A stretch of DNA of 64,000 nt from Lotus japonicus (Eukaryota > Streptophyta > Magnoliopsida > Fabales > Fabaceae), in contig NC_080044.1 of assembly GCF_012489685.1 (NCBI RefSeq), positions 71,100,732 to 71,164,731 on the forward strand. Direction: 5' to 3'. The position numbers and the translations under genes were made by a program. Under the pieces are notes generated by a model, which did not search any database, was not told where the DNA came from, and saw nothing but the letters and a program-made list of their open reading frames with translations. Below are positions 32,319 through 44,699 of this stretch, one piece after another (position 1 is the stretch's first letter; every line of letters starts with the position of its first letter).

Positions 32319-35300
32319 ATGGCGCTGCCTCGTTCATTCAGACTCGCCTTGCTTCTGACTCTCAGTCTTCTCTTGACTCAGTCCGAGTCGGCACCGCAAG
32401 CCTTCAGAGATTCCGGTCACCCTCAGTGGCACCACGGCGCCTTCCACGACGTCCGTGATACCGTCCGATCCGATGTTCGCCGCATGCTCCATTCTCGAGC
32501 CGAGGTGATCATTTTTCAATTTTCAATTTTCAATTTTCCTTCCACAATTTCCACGATATTGAGCAATTGATGTGTGAATTGTATGTATTGTATGTGTGTG
32601 TCTCTCAATGATGCATCATGTAGGTTCCATTTCAAGTTCCGCTGGAAGTGAATGTGGTTCTGGTTGGTTTCAATGGAGATGGAGGTTACAGGTACACTCT
32701 CGATGCGCATCGATTGGAACAGCTTCTCAGAGTTAGCTTTCCATCTCATAGACCGTCTTGTTTGGAGACCGGCGAGCTGCTTGATATTGAACACCACATG
32801 GTTTACAATGCATTTCCAGTAAGCAATGTTTAGCATACCTGATTCACTGTCTATCATGTGCTCTGTTCGATTCGTTTTCGTATCGGTTATCCCTACTTGC
32901 TTGCTTGATAATTGAATTGCTTTGAAGTTCGAGTAAAATGTGAGTTTGGTTTGAATTGAGATATAGTAGCACAGGTCTTATTTGTGAAGTAATTACAAAG
33001 CTCACTTAGTAATGCACACCCTTTGAAGGAGATCCTTGTTTGTTTCTTCTTAAACTGCTTATTATAGAATATAAGGACTGCAACTGTGGGCTGCTGACAA
33101 GAAAGTTTCAGTATCTCCATATTTCTATATGTAATTAAGTCGAATTTCGAGCATTATAATGCTCAGAGGAATAAGAGGTGAGATGAACTGAATTGACCTT
33201 TTCTAAAATTGCCACTGGGTTGTGTATCAAAATCAACTATACTTTGGAACCTTCAAGCTTAATTAAGCCTGTGTTATTTATAGATCTTTGCTTATGTCTT
33301 CCGTGTACATACAGGGTATATGAAATTTTCTAACAATTAAATTTAATTCTTACCGTAGGCTGGACAGCCTGAATTAATAGCACTTGAGAAAGCACTGAAG
33401 GAGGCAATGGTTCCTGCAGGAAAAGCAAGGGAGGTAACTATTTTCTCTACATGCCAATTTCTTCAGTTTTTTTTGTTTAAAGGCAATTAGTGGCTTTAGC
33501 CTTCACTCTTTAGAGATGGTTTTAAAGTTTATTTACAACTTCCAGACTGAATTTGGAAGGGAGGTACCTTTGTTTGAAGTTGAAGCAACTGCTGTGGAGC
33601 CAGTATTTCAAAAGTTGTACTCCTACATATTTGACATGGATAGTGTGGGATCTTCTGTCACGGAGATGGATAGACCAGTGCCAAGTGCAATATTTATTGT
33701 GAACTTTGATAAGGTATAACCAATGTTCTATACTTTTAGTTTAAAAATGTTAAACACCTTACTTTATACTCTACCAATTTTGGTTGATGTTAGCTTTATA
33801 TTGACTGTATGTAATTTTTTTGACATAAAATTATTGGTAATTTCATTTTCACTGACTATGAGGACAAATTAGTGGCTGAGCGCTCAGGCTCTTCATTCTT
33901 CCTGCTTGTTCAGTATCATCTTCCACTATTATTGTGGCAGTTTTTTCTTTTTACTGATAATTTAAAATATATTGTAGGTGAGAGTCGATCCAAGAAATAA
34001 GGAAATTGATCTCGATAGTCTAATGTATGGAAAAATTCCTAAGCTAACTGAGGAAGATATGAAAGGACAAGAAGGAGATTATATTTATCGATATCGATAT
34101 GATGGTGGAGGAGCAACTCAAGTTTGGCTGAGCTCTGGCAGGTACAAAACATTTTGTTTATGAACTAATTTTTATGTTAAAAATTAATTTTCCTCTGTCA
34201 GTTACTGTGATACAAAATCGTGGAGGCTTTTTACTTGTAAAAACTGGTTTCAATGCCGGTTTTGTATTTTACATGCAATTATGTTAGCCCATACATGTAT
34301 CCTTGCTTGACTTCTCTTTTTGTTTGTTCAGATTTGTCGTGATTGACCTTTCAGCTGGGCCATGCACTTATGGTAAGATTGAAGCTGAAGAGGGAAGTGT
34401 CAGTTCTAGGACCCTACCAAGATTACGAAATGTGATGCATCTGAGTAGCACACCTTCTTATCAATCCAGCAGTGATATTTTTCTCGGACAACTTGCCTCT
34501 TTGGTATCAACAACTGTGGAACATGTTATAGCACCTGATGTTAGGTATTGTGATGTCATCTATAAGCATATAATAACAACTAAGAGCTTATCCCACTAGG
34601 TGGGGTTAGCTACAAGGGTCCAGTGGACTCTATTGCTTACCAAATTTTCTGCAGAACCAATTAGAGTAAGGTCATTTATGATAGTTTCTCCTTAAGTTTT
34701 CTGGGTTTTTGATGGGCCTCCAAGAAGGTTTACTGCAGAACAAAAAAAGGAACAAAGGTAGGCTTGGAAATGATGTGGAAAATAGTGGGGTAGAAGGGGG
34801 TGTGGGAATCAGTGAGTGGGACATGAACGTGAGGGGAAGGGAGGGTAGCGGGTAATATATGCATCGTTCAGGTAGCATCATGTGGCTCTGGCACAAGGTA
34901 TAGAAGCCACCTTCTCTGCCTTCTCCGATATGATTCTTTCTTTTCCACTTTCTATATTTTTTTCTGCACATTGTCATTGTAATCATAAGCTCTGTCTCTG
35001 AGTTTTGCTCTATAATTTCAATAGAAATTTCAGTTCCCATCAATCTTCTTTTACCCCTTTACCCCTTTTCGATTCAACTGGTGTCTGGTGGTGTCCCAGC
35101 ATTCTCTTGGGACTCATCTATTTCCTAATTTTTGCATTTCCTATTTGCCCACTCATCTATCTCAGCATTCTTATCTTCACTACACTTTTTTGCTCACGTT
35201 GGCATTTCATTTCTCAACATTGACTACCTTAGTGTATAGCTTGTTTTATTATTGTCTGATTGGATTTTCTTTTATGAGCTCTTTGCTGACGACTGAACCT

Positions 35301-38300
35301 TTTTCCAATTTGAACCACCCGGCTTGACTTCTTTATGTCTCATCCCAATCAACACTCTCATAACATGGGTACAATGCACTTGCGGAAAAGGAGGCTCAAA
35401 TATTGGGTCTACAATTAAAAAAGCCCCACATATTCTAGATGCTCTGGTTTGAATTTGTTAACTGAGGTGGTAGGTTTGGTGGCATTTAAGTAAAAGGATT
35501 CACGTAAGCAAGGAGGGGGGAATTTAAGAGGCTGGTATGTGTGGGGTCTAGGAAGCTGTGATGTTACAGTTTGATAGGAACTCAGCTGGGCTTTGAGCTG
35601 TCTTTGAAGTCAACAGTGTTATGGCGGTTTTTTGGCTTTCCGCCATATGCAATTAACAACACTGGAAGTCAATAAAAATCTCTTTTAACCAGAACTCTAT
35701 CTTGGATTACTATCGGTATCTTGCATTGAAGTTATAAGAGCACTTGAACAATTCATTGACTGATCGCTGATTTATTATCTCTAGAATCTAATTATGTTTT
35801 TTTTATTCATGTGCTCAGGTTTGAAACTGTTGATCTGGCTTCAAGATTGCTTATACCAATAATTGTCTTGCAAAATCACAATCGATACAATATTATGGAA
35901 AAGGGTCATAACTACAGTATTAACATAGAAGAAATCAGGGCAGAGGTTTGTAATTTCCTCTGGAGTACATTCCAATCTATCCACCTCAGAGTTTGAAAAC
36001 TGTCCGGTGGAGTTCTCTAGATCAAGAATTGAGATTTTGTGTAATATATCTCGAACACAGTATGCAGCCGTTACATTTTTTTTTTTCTATCCCATCAGGT
36101 CAAGAATTTGCTTAATGATGGGCAAGAAGTGGTAATTGTTGGGGGTGCACATTCACTACATCGCCATGAGAAGCTGGAAATTGCTGTTTCAAAAGCTATG
36201 CGGGGACATTCCCTGCAGGAAACAAAAAATGATGGCCGTTTCCATGTTCATACTAAGACATATCTGGATGGTGCTATTTTAAAAGAAGTGGGTGCTGTCT
36301 AGTTTCTTAAATCTATCATTTTTAGTTTCTCATATAATTTGGCATTATTGATGTGGTCACTCCTTTCATGGGATAATTACTTGAGAAATATTTCGTAACA
36401 TTTAATTTTTGAATGCATTATCCAAATAGCTGAATGTGACTGCATTTAAGATGCTAAGTGTAAGTTATTTTTATTTATTTTAAACTATTTCTATATGGAC
36501 TTGAAACTGCATTTTACAGGAGATGGAACGTTCTGCTGATGTACTTTCTGCTGGATTGCTTGAAGTGGCTGACCCATCTCTTTCAAGTAAATATTTCCTC
36601 CGCCAGCATTGGATGGATGAATCTGAAGGGTCAACTGATTCTATTCTTAAGCATAAGCCTCTTTGGGCTTCATACAACTCAAAACCTGGCAAGAAAAGGA
36701 AGAAGGAAGTAAAGAAACAAGGGGATCTGCAGCCAACTTATGGGACAAGAGTAGTTCCTGTGTGCGTACACCTCTTTTTCTTTCCTAGATGCATGTTGAA
36801 AATACAACTCTAACATGAAATTGTCTTTGCTCTTGTGTATTTATATTCATTAACAAAGTTTTTTTTGAAAAACTATTCAAAAGGTTCTCCATTCATTACT
36901 GTATACATTGTCAATGGTGCTATATAGATTGTGTTTCTCTCAAAAAACTAAATATACTGAGCTGTATTTCGATGATTGGATTGATCAAAATTAAAAAAAA
37001 CAGCTAGGAGTTAGATTCTGTAATATTTTTTTATGGATGTGTTGTGCTGTGAAAAGATATTATTCCTAAGCAGGGCATTGATTGGTTGAAATACTTTGAT
37101 GTAAAGTGTTTTCGATGCAAGAAAAGAAAAATTGATTGGTTTTAATAACATTTTGTTTCAAAACCAGTTGAATATTGAATTATCTAAATGTTGTGCTTTT
37201 TATCATGCAGTTTCGTGCTATCATTGGCAGATGTGGATTCAAATCTTATGATGGAGGATGAAAGTATGGTGTGGACAAGCAATGATGTTGTTATTGTCCT
37301 TGAGCATCAAAATGCTAAAATTCCTTTAAGGTGAGTGAGTTTGATATCTGGATATCCAGTCCGGTCAAGTTGAAAATATATTATTCTAGGCATTTTGAGT
37401 TTTGACATGGAGATGATAGAGGAAAGGATAAATAAGTTGCATTTTGCTTATTATGAGTAATTGCTAATTGGCAACATAGCATGCTATTCAGCTATTGTAG
37501 TCTGTATGAAACATCTAATCTTTCTATGCAGAAACTGAACCCTATTTGTCTATTGAGTTTTCACATCTCAATCTAACTAGTGACAATGACAAATGCCAAG
37601 AAAGAAAAAGAAGTCATTTCATTCTGAATTCTTATTATCTGCAACTTTATTTTTAAATTTGTATATGTTTGTGTCACTGTGAATACATTTTGTCTATGCA
37701 GTTCGATATAATTCCTCAATAATATCCATTTCATTTAGTTTCTAGAGTGGAAACTCTGCTCTCTTTTCATGCTAATTGTCTATTTGCTTGATTTAACGGG
37801 TTTCCTCATTATTTATCAGTTTTTTCTTGCTAAATTTCAAATCAGTCCTCATTTTCTTGTTCGACAGTTATGTTTCAGAAACATATAGAAGGCATGCTCT
37901 TCCATCTCAAGCACAACGGCATATATTGGCCGGTATTGCCTCAGTTGTAGGTGGTTTAAGTGCACCATATGAGAAGGCTTCTCATGTACATGAAAGACCT
38001 GTTGTGAATTGGCTTTGGGCAGCTGGTTGTCATCCATTTGGACCCTTTTCTAATACATCTCACATCAGTCAAATGCTCCGTGATGTTGCTTTGGTAAATG
38101 CCTTCTCAATATGCAAAAGTTAATTTTATATACTGAGAAGTATTTCTTAGATTGGCTTTTATGTTTGTTTACAGAGGAACTCAATATATGCACGTGTGGA
38201 TTCTGTCCTTCGTAAAATTCGGGAAACATCAGAGGTAAGTCATGCTTCACTTGAGTTCTATACGTACAAATACTTGTTTCTCTGATTATGAATCCCAGTA

Positions 38301-39053
38301 TTTCTGTGCAGACCGTCCAATCTTTTGCGGCGGAGCATCTGAAAACTCCTCTCGGTGAACCAGTGAAGGGAAAGAAGGAGAAGTCAACCACTGAACTGTG
38401 GTTGGCGAAATTCTACAAGAAAACTACTAATTTGCCTGAACCATTCCCACATGAATTAGTTGATCGCTTGGAAAAATATCTTGATGTAAGCTATACTTGA
38501 TTGAAAGTTCTTCAAACTCACTTTGTGGGGCTTTTTTTTTGGACCGACACTTTCTGAGAGAATTTTAGACACCACACAAATAGGTAGTGTTCAAACGCAC
38601 CACATTTTAAATATTGACATTTTGCATTTTGTATATGTGCACCAGGGCCTTGAGGAGCAGCTTGTTGATATGTCTTCATTATTATATGATCATCGGTTAC
38701 ACGATGCCTTCTTGAACAGTTCAGATATTCTCCAGAGCACCATGCACACCCAACAGTAAGTTACCCTATAATTTAAAAATGATTTGTATGTTTTGCCAAA
38801 GTTGGAATGGCCAATGGATTTCCGTTCTAGTAAACCTCTTTCGCCCACAGTGATAATGCTCTTTATTTGCACTTTTGTGAATTGCAGATATGTTGACCAT
38901 GTTTTGGCCAGCGAGAGGGATAATATGAAATGCTGCAAAATTGAGTACAAGTACCCGGTGCACTCTTCTCAAACTTACATCTATGGGGGAATACTTATTG
39001 CTGGATTCGTTGTGTACTTTGTTGTGATTTTCTTTTCATCTCCAGTGCGCTAA
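32319..39053 (+). CDS. type I transmembrane protein, At5g58100 (SPOT1)-like, 15 exons
   Basis: Exons: 32319-32504, 32624-32818, 33359-33433, 33546-33713, 33978-34141, 34332-34544, 35819-35945, 36099-36287, 36520-36761, 37211-37330, 37868-38093, 38175-38234, 38312-38485, 38646-38755, 38888-39053. They join in frame to 804 residues. The N terminus is a signal peptide (LALLLTLSLLLTQSES) followed by SAPQAFRDSGHPQWHHGAFH. The C terminus is one membrane helix (YGGILIAGFVVYFVVIFF) and a four-residue tail, so most of the protein faces the lumen or exterior. It matches Arabidopsis At5g58100 as I remember it. That gene has been linked to pollen exine formation (SPOT1); the name and phenotype are from memory. 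Biochemical activity is unknown. A remote homologue might have extra N-terminal sequence that I have not modelled. Confidence 0.88.
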
Positions 39054-39938
39054 CTCAACTTTGAAGCTAACAAACAAGTCTTCTAAAGCATATCACTGAC
39101 ACCAATATGGAATTATACGACAATTTTGAATGCATAGCGATGAATGCAGGGCAATTGTAGAAAAAAATATATACTGGTGTAACATTGACTAGGTTATGTG
39201 TTTTATGAGTATTGCTGAGGGATTTGCGCGTAAACTGTAGACAATACAACGGAGCGACTAATGTATGCTGTAGATGTGATCAAATGGATCATTTAGGCAG
39301 CATTAGAGCAGAATCAATGTGCAACTCATCAGAGCTTAAAGTTTTGAGGAATTTACTTGGAAGGCCTAAATTAAGAGAAAAACGAACTGAAACTCCAAAT
39401 TATTGCCCGAAGATACAAAGGGATTATGTAACCAAATGCTTGAGGGCATCAAGAGATCTTGTTTGAACATCAGGTGTTGCTTACAAAAATCTCATTTTTA
39501 AAATAATCATCTTTTAATTGATCATGCATGTAGTTGATGTGCCTGAATGTTCCAATTGCAAGAAGGCTGGACGGACGAGGAGAGGACACCCGGACAAGTT
39601 TCTTTAGTGCCTCGTTGCGAAATTGATGAATGTCCTCTTCACAAATTATGTATTTGTTTCTTTAAAAGTCAAGTAAAATTAAATGTAATAAAATTTTATT
39701 TGATAGACAAAGTTTGTTACAATTTAAGTTTAGTATAATGAATTTGTGTTTAAGAATGATATAGTAACAGTAGATTTAAGAAAATGGTTTGTTGTTTTCC
39801 GAAACAAAAACAAAAAAATGATTTGTTTGAATTATAAAGTGAAATAGGTGATGCTGGCTTCTTCAATTAAGTTAACGTCTCAGTTCTTGAATTATCAAGC
39901 AGTAGTATTTAATAATAATTAGTATGGTTAGCAGGGTT
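39054..39938. other. 3' flank, no gene recognised
   Basis: Includes the 3' UTR of the preceding gene. A few short frames near 39210-39700 look non-random (one reads GWTDEERTPGQVSLVPRCEI) but match nothing I know. Confidence 0.35.
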
Positions 39939-40123
39939 AACGGTCAAATTAGCCTCTGATTTTATTAATGAGTTTGATTTTAGTTCTTTGATGGAAAAAT
40001 GATATTTAGTGTCGGTCATTTTTATAATTACTGGTTGGTTTTAACCGCCACTAAAAACATCATTTTTCCGTTGAATGACTAAAATCAAACTCGTTTATAA
40101 AATCAGGGATTAATTTGACCATT
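39939..40123. mobile_element. MITE with long inverted repeats
   Basis: AACGGTCAAATTAGCCTCTG at the left pairs with CAGGGATTAATTTGACCATT at the right, and the match extends inward through ATGAGTTTGATTTTAGT for about 60 bp per arm. The whole 185 bp can fold as a hairpin. No clear target duplication was found, so the class is open. Confidence 0.7.
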
Positions 40124-40299
40124 AATTATATTTAAATCTTAATAAAAATTAAAAATAACTTAAACAAGGAATTTACTTAATTTAATATAAATTATAATAT
40201 TTTCCTTATATATAACCATTTGTTGGATGCTTGAGTAATTTTAACCTGAACAAAAAAAATAGTGAATTAACAAACAAGTTACATTATAATTAGAAGATA

Positions 40300-40455
40300 G
40301 ATGAGCTCCTGAAGTCTTTAGTTGAGAGTTCAATCCTTGTGCGGTGTGTATGAAAAATTATTTGTTAGGAAAGGTCTACCTATTTAATTTGATCTCAGAG
40401 GTTAGATTAGTCTCATGGCTATCGATTGTGGAAATACCTTAACGCACAAAAAAAA
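40300..40455 (+). mobile_element. possible SINE
   Basis: A box B-like GAGTTCAATCCTTG (about 40327) sits in a sequence ending in an A-run (about 40449-40456). A partial second copy of the middle part (GCGGTGTGTATGGAAAATGA) follows at about 40484. Box A is weak and no target duplication is seen. Confidence 0.35.
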
Positions 40456-40730
40456 CTAAGCACCTAGACAATGGTCGATAGGCGGTGTGTATGGAAAATG
40501 ATTTGCTAAGAGAGAAATACACACTTAATGTGATCTCATAGTCTTTTAATAATACAAAACTGTGTTGAAATTGGTAATAAATACATATCCAATTTAAGAT
40601 TATATAATATAAGAAATATAGTTTAAAGAAATAATATAAGAAATACTTCCTCTGTTTGGTTTTATTCCCTGAAAATATGATATTTTTTTAAAATAGCTTT
40701 TAAGCTTAAAAAAAGCCGGGCCAAACGCTA

Positions 40731-42530
40731 GTAATGTGGAGTTCTTAGCTCTTAAATTTAAGAATCAATTCTTGGATAAGCAACTTTGCTTTATGAGTCA
40801 TTACCATACAAAATGTTTTTCTCTTATTCAAATTGCTTTATTAGTTTTTCTTTAGTACTTTATGGAAATAAAAAGTATAAATAATATAGCATTGTCTAAA
40901 CCAATTGCTTAGAGTCTATGTGACACTTGAGGCATGTGTGAATAGTACTAAGAACCAAAAGTTAAGATGTTATGGATACACTTCAGGGTATGACATACCT
41001 AAAATTTTACCCAAAAATAGTGATATCCAGCAAATAAGCAATAACACATCTCATCAAATGTAGATAATGGAAATAAGCAACCACACAATTGATAATGTTT
41101 GGCCCGGCTAATTTTAAGTTACTTTTAAATCAAAATTGGGACAAACAAAATTTTTTTCTAACAGTTCTAAAATTTTAAGGAACTTATTTTTTTATAGTGT
41201 AAAATAGAGAAAAGCTCTTTATTATGAGAAGTTAGGGATAGGAGCTTTTTTCTAAAAAGGAGTTTATTACCCCCTCTATGCTTTCACTCTTATCATATCA
41301 GATTACCTCCGGATCCCTTCCCCTGTTTCAAAAATCACATTTTTGCCATCCTTGAAGTTACGCCGCAGGAACGACTACTTATGCTCATCATCTTATGCTC
41401 TCATATATGTTACTTCCTCCGTTCATTTTTAAGTGTCGTTTTAGCATAAAGCTCTCCAACCAAGATAGTGGATGATTAGAGTTGTTTTTCCCATTCTACC
41501 CTCTCACATCTCAATCATAAAGTCATAAATCTCACCAACCAAGACAATAGATTGTTAGTTTTTTTTCCACTCTCTCATAATCATTAAACCACCTACCACT
41601 CTCACACAATCATAAAGTCATAAAGGTCTTCATAGTTATTAAGAAAGAAGAATTTTATGGAAAATGTGAAGTGGAGTTATTGGAAAAGTAAGGGTATAAT
41701 TGACAAAATAGAACCTAGAATATTAAAACGACAGTTAAATAGGAACAAAAAAATTGTTCTAAAACGACACTTAAAAAAGAACGGAGGGAGTATGTTTTTC
41801 TACTACTGGGTTTGTTTGTCTGACCCAATCAATCAATTTCCTACAGAATGGGTCAACAAGGGCTGAGGGAAGACAACCATGTGTATGGTTGCTGGCTCAT
41901 GAGTCATGAGCTCGGCTAGGACTACGCTGCAAGGTGAGTGTGTAAAGGTGTTTGAAAAATTTCTGGGTATTACAACTAACAGAATAGGGTCATTGGTGCA
42001 AAAATGTCAGACTGAGATCGAAGCTCATGAGGATGTTCTTCATTGGCAAACCCGAGCTTTAAAGATTGTATCGCCGAAGATGGGCTTAATGATTACATAT
42101 TTCTTGTATTGAAATCTATAATATTGAATGAGTTTATTTCATGTGTAAGTATTTTGCAACTCATCATAAAAATTAAAATGTTTAGATGAGCAAATGTGAA
42201 CACATATTACATCAAACAATTCAAAAAAATCAATATGATTTTGTGGAGTCCTTAGGTTGGTTAGCCAATTCTTAGAAAAGCAACTTTGATTTATAAGTAT
42301 TTAACATAAAAAAATGTTTTTTTCTCTTATCCGAATTGATTTATTTCTTATGAATTTTGCTTTATCACTTTATGGAAATAAAAAATATGATGTTCTCTAC
42401 AACAATTGCTTAGAGTCTATATGGCACTTCCAACTCACATGAATAAAGGTGTTCTAAGCTTTAGGGCTAGACCAACCAAAAAAATCTACCTTATAGATAA
42501 TGGAAATAAGCAACCACAGAATGATAATTA
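40731..42530. repeat. pair of diverged direct repeats
   Basis: About 40731-41100 and 42266-42530 share ordered blocks: AAGCAACTTTG..TTTAT, ATGTTTTTCTCTTAT, CTTTATGGAAATAAAAA, CAATTGCTTAGAGTCTAT and AATAAGCAACCACA. The Stowaway-like MITE at 41413 lies between them. Probably two copies of one unclassified element. Confidence 0.7.
41413..41790. mobile_element. Stowaway/mariner-type MITE
   Basis: The left end CTTCCTCCGTTCATTTTTAA and right end TTAAAAAAGAACGGAGGGAG are inverted, with GTGTCGTTTTAG/CTAAAACGACAC continuing inward. TA dinucleotides flank both ends (41411-41412, 41791-41792). These CTCCCTCCGTYCC ends are typical of plant Tc1/mariner MITEs. Confidence 0.9.
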
Positions 42531-42723
42531 GCCCAAACCTATACATTATAAAAGTAACATGCTAAATCAAATAGTGAAGTTTGAAAACTTTTTTACCAAT
42601 CAGGGTGGAATTAAGTTTTTTTTCTAAAATCACCAATAATACAATATATAATTTTTGTAAGATTACATTATAGTTAGACACAGTAAGAATTTAGTTATTA
42701 TTTTCTTAATAATCACTACTAGT

Positions 42724-42763
42724 ATTGGTGATAAATGTTTATAATTGGTGATAAATGTTTATA
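42724..42763. repeat. 20-bp tandem duplication
   Basis: ATTGGTGATAAATGTTTATA occurs twice in immediate succession. Confidence 0.95.
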
Positions 42764-42849
42764 ATCAATACAAATATTCATCACATTTACCAACATTACT
42801 AGTGTCAATAAAAACGTATATTAGATAAAAAAAACATATATGACACTTA

Positions 42850-43711
42850 GACCATCTCTAATGGTTTCAACATTCAACACCCAAACACTCAACTTTTTCT
42901 CTTCCCAACACTCCACATCACCTTCTCTCTCCAGTTCAACACTTCATTCAACTTTTACCCACTCCAATGGTTTTTCATTCAACACCCTACCCCCTACCCC
43001 TACCCCACAACTTTTTTTATTTCATATTTTAATTTAATTATATATATTTTTTTATGATTTCATAAAATTAAAATTTTTAGATAAAAATTAAATTAAATAA
43101 ACTAGAGTTTAATGGATATGCACTGACAGTGTAAAATAATTTTACACAGTCATCCAATCAAAACATGCCACATAGAAGAGATAATTACATTTGACTTTAA
43201 TTTTAATTAAAAGAATAAAATATTTTCTGATTTGGCGAAATTCAATTGGATGTCTGTGTAAAACTATTTTACACTGTCAGTGCATATCCATTAAACTCAA
43301 TAAACTATTATCGATTTAATTTAATTTAATTATTGGAATCCATTTCAAAGCAAAGGGGATAATAGAAAGATAATAAGATAAATAAGATGATGGAAAACTT
43401 GGTTTTTTTTTTCTGTGTCCAAATCAAACGAACCAAATCTCTATTTATAGAGAAAAAAAAATCATGAATTTGGTAAAAAAAATTATTTTTTAAAATTATT
43501 TTTTGAATGAAATAACTGAGTTGGAAAGATTAGGATAAACGAAAATCGCCCAGACCAATCAAACAACACCACGTGTCCCACTGCAGGTTTCAACTGTGTT
43601 TAATTTTTTAAACTTCTCTCTCCCCTTTCAACTTTCAACACTTATTTTAAACACCATTACACACACATTTCAACATTAAACACACCCCTTTCAACACCAT
43701 TGTAGATGGTC
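42850..43711. mobile_element. PIF/Harbinger-like non-autonomous element
   Basis: The left end GACCATCTCTAATGGTTTCA and right end ACACCATTGTAGATGGTC are inverted. A 3-bp TTA duplication flanks it (42847-42849, 43712-43714), which fits the PIF/Harbinger preference. Size 862 bp, including a nested 194-bp MITE. No transposase. Confidence 0.75.
43105..43298. mobile_element. Mutator-type MITE nested in another element
   Basis: Long inverted repeats (GAGTTTAATGGATATGCACT / AGTGCATATCCATTAAACTC, continuing through GACAGTGTAAAATAATTTTACAC) make most of the 194 bp a hairpin. A perfect 9-bp duplication AATAAACTA flanks it (43096-43104, 43299-43307). Confidence 0.9.
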
Positions 43712-43958
43712 TTACTAATTGCAAGTTTTGAAAAAAAAACCAAACAAAATTCGATATTAAAATAACATTATTTGAGAAAAAAAAGGCCAAATTCATTCCT
43801 TTTATCTTTTTTCTTGTGAAGTTCACATTGTTGTGACTTATGAGGATAACGGCAAGCAATAAAACAACCAGAAGAAAGTGCTAATATTAATTATTGAAAC
43901 TAAAATATGAACCCAGATAAGAGGGAAAACAACTATATCACAAATTATAAGAAATAGC

Positions 43959-44049
43959 AAAATAGTCAGACATAGCTTTCTAGGCTTGCATTACATCAAA
44001 CGAAACAGCTTTAGCTGCTCAGAGCCCAGTGCATATCATCATCCATTTT
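43959..44049 (-). ncRNA. box C/D snoRNA, D' guide to 25S rRNA
   Basis: Read on the minus strand: 5' stem AAAATGG, box C ATGATGA, guide TATGCACTGGGCT, box D' CTGA, a small CAGC/GCTG hairpin, box C' (TGATGTA), a second guide ending AAAGCTATGT, box D CTGA and 3' stem CTATTTT. The two stem arms pair over 7 bp with one G-U. The D' guide is complementary to the conserved large-subunit sequence GCCCAGTGC. The +5 rule places 2'-O-methylation on the last C of CCC, equivalent by my count to yeast 25S C2197. I could not assign a target to the D guide. 91 nt is a normal length. Confidence 0.85.
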
Positions 44050-44120
44050 CATTTTTATCATATAAAACAAAACATTATAATTTGATAAAGAAAAAACAAA
44101 AAATTAGTAAGGATTGAAGA

Positions 44121-44199
44121 GGATCCTCAGAGATTATGCTTATAGTTGTCATCCAATTATATAATCAGGTCTCAAAGATTTCATGCCATCATAGGATCC
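44121..44199 (-). ncRNA. box C/D snoRNA, D' guide to 18S rRNA
   Basis: Read on the minus strand: stem GGATCC, box C TATGATGG, guide CATGAAATCTTTGAGAC, box D' CTGA, box C' GGATGACA, second guide AACTATAAGCATAATCT, box D CTGA and stem GGATCC, a perfect 6-bp closing stem. The D' guide is complementary over 12 nt to GTCTCAAAGATT near the 5' end of 18S rRNA. The +5 rule points to the C of GTCTC, position 38 by my count of plant 18S. Box C ends in G rather than A, a common variation. The target of the D guide was not recognised. It lies 71 nt upstream of the other snoRNA in the same direction. Confidence 0.85.
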
Positions 44200-44534
44200 A
44201 ACGATTCATAATCCAAATCAAAACCAGAAGTGAAAAATCGAAAACATTTACTAGAATTTTGGCAAGCCATAATTCACTGTGCCTGGGTAAACACGAAGGC
44301 AAAGTGACTCAACATGTCTGCACAAAATCTAAGCCTCCTTATCATATAGATGAAGAGATAACCTTGAATCAACAGGATTTGAATCAAAGCATCTCAAGAG
44401 GAGGCAGATGAAGGAGAATATTTGATGAAAGAAATGAAAAATCAAGAACAGAACAACGCAAAAACACACAGAATGAATCGCTGCCTTCGGCGAAAGAGGA
44501 AAAGGTTTTTGTTGAACCTACGGCGTGAATGTGA

Positions 44535-44660
44535 CTTATATAATGGGAATTAGGGTTTTGCTTTCTCTGTGAGGGTGAAGAACGCGTTTTATTACGAGTT
44601 TACCCTTTCATGTTTTATTTGTTTGGTCGTTGGAGGTCCATAGAATGGTTACAAAGCCCA
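44535..44660 (-). promoter_or_regulatory. snoRNA-cluster promoter: TATA, telo-box, site II
   Basis: On the minus strand a TATA box TTATATAAG (44535-44543) is preceded by a telo-box AAACCCTAA (44550-44558) and by a site II-type TGGGCTTTG (44652-44660). This combination is typical of plant snoRNA and ribosomal-protein genes. Transcription would start near 44505 and run leftward through both snoRNAs. The leader (44205-44500) holds a strong hairpin at 44274-44307 but no further C/D pair that I can see. Confidence 0.7.
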
Positions 44661-44699
44661 AACGGGTGGCCCGTTGTGTTTGGTAGACAAAATTAAGCA

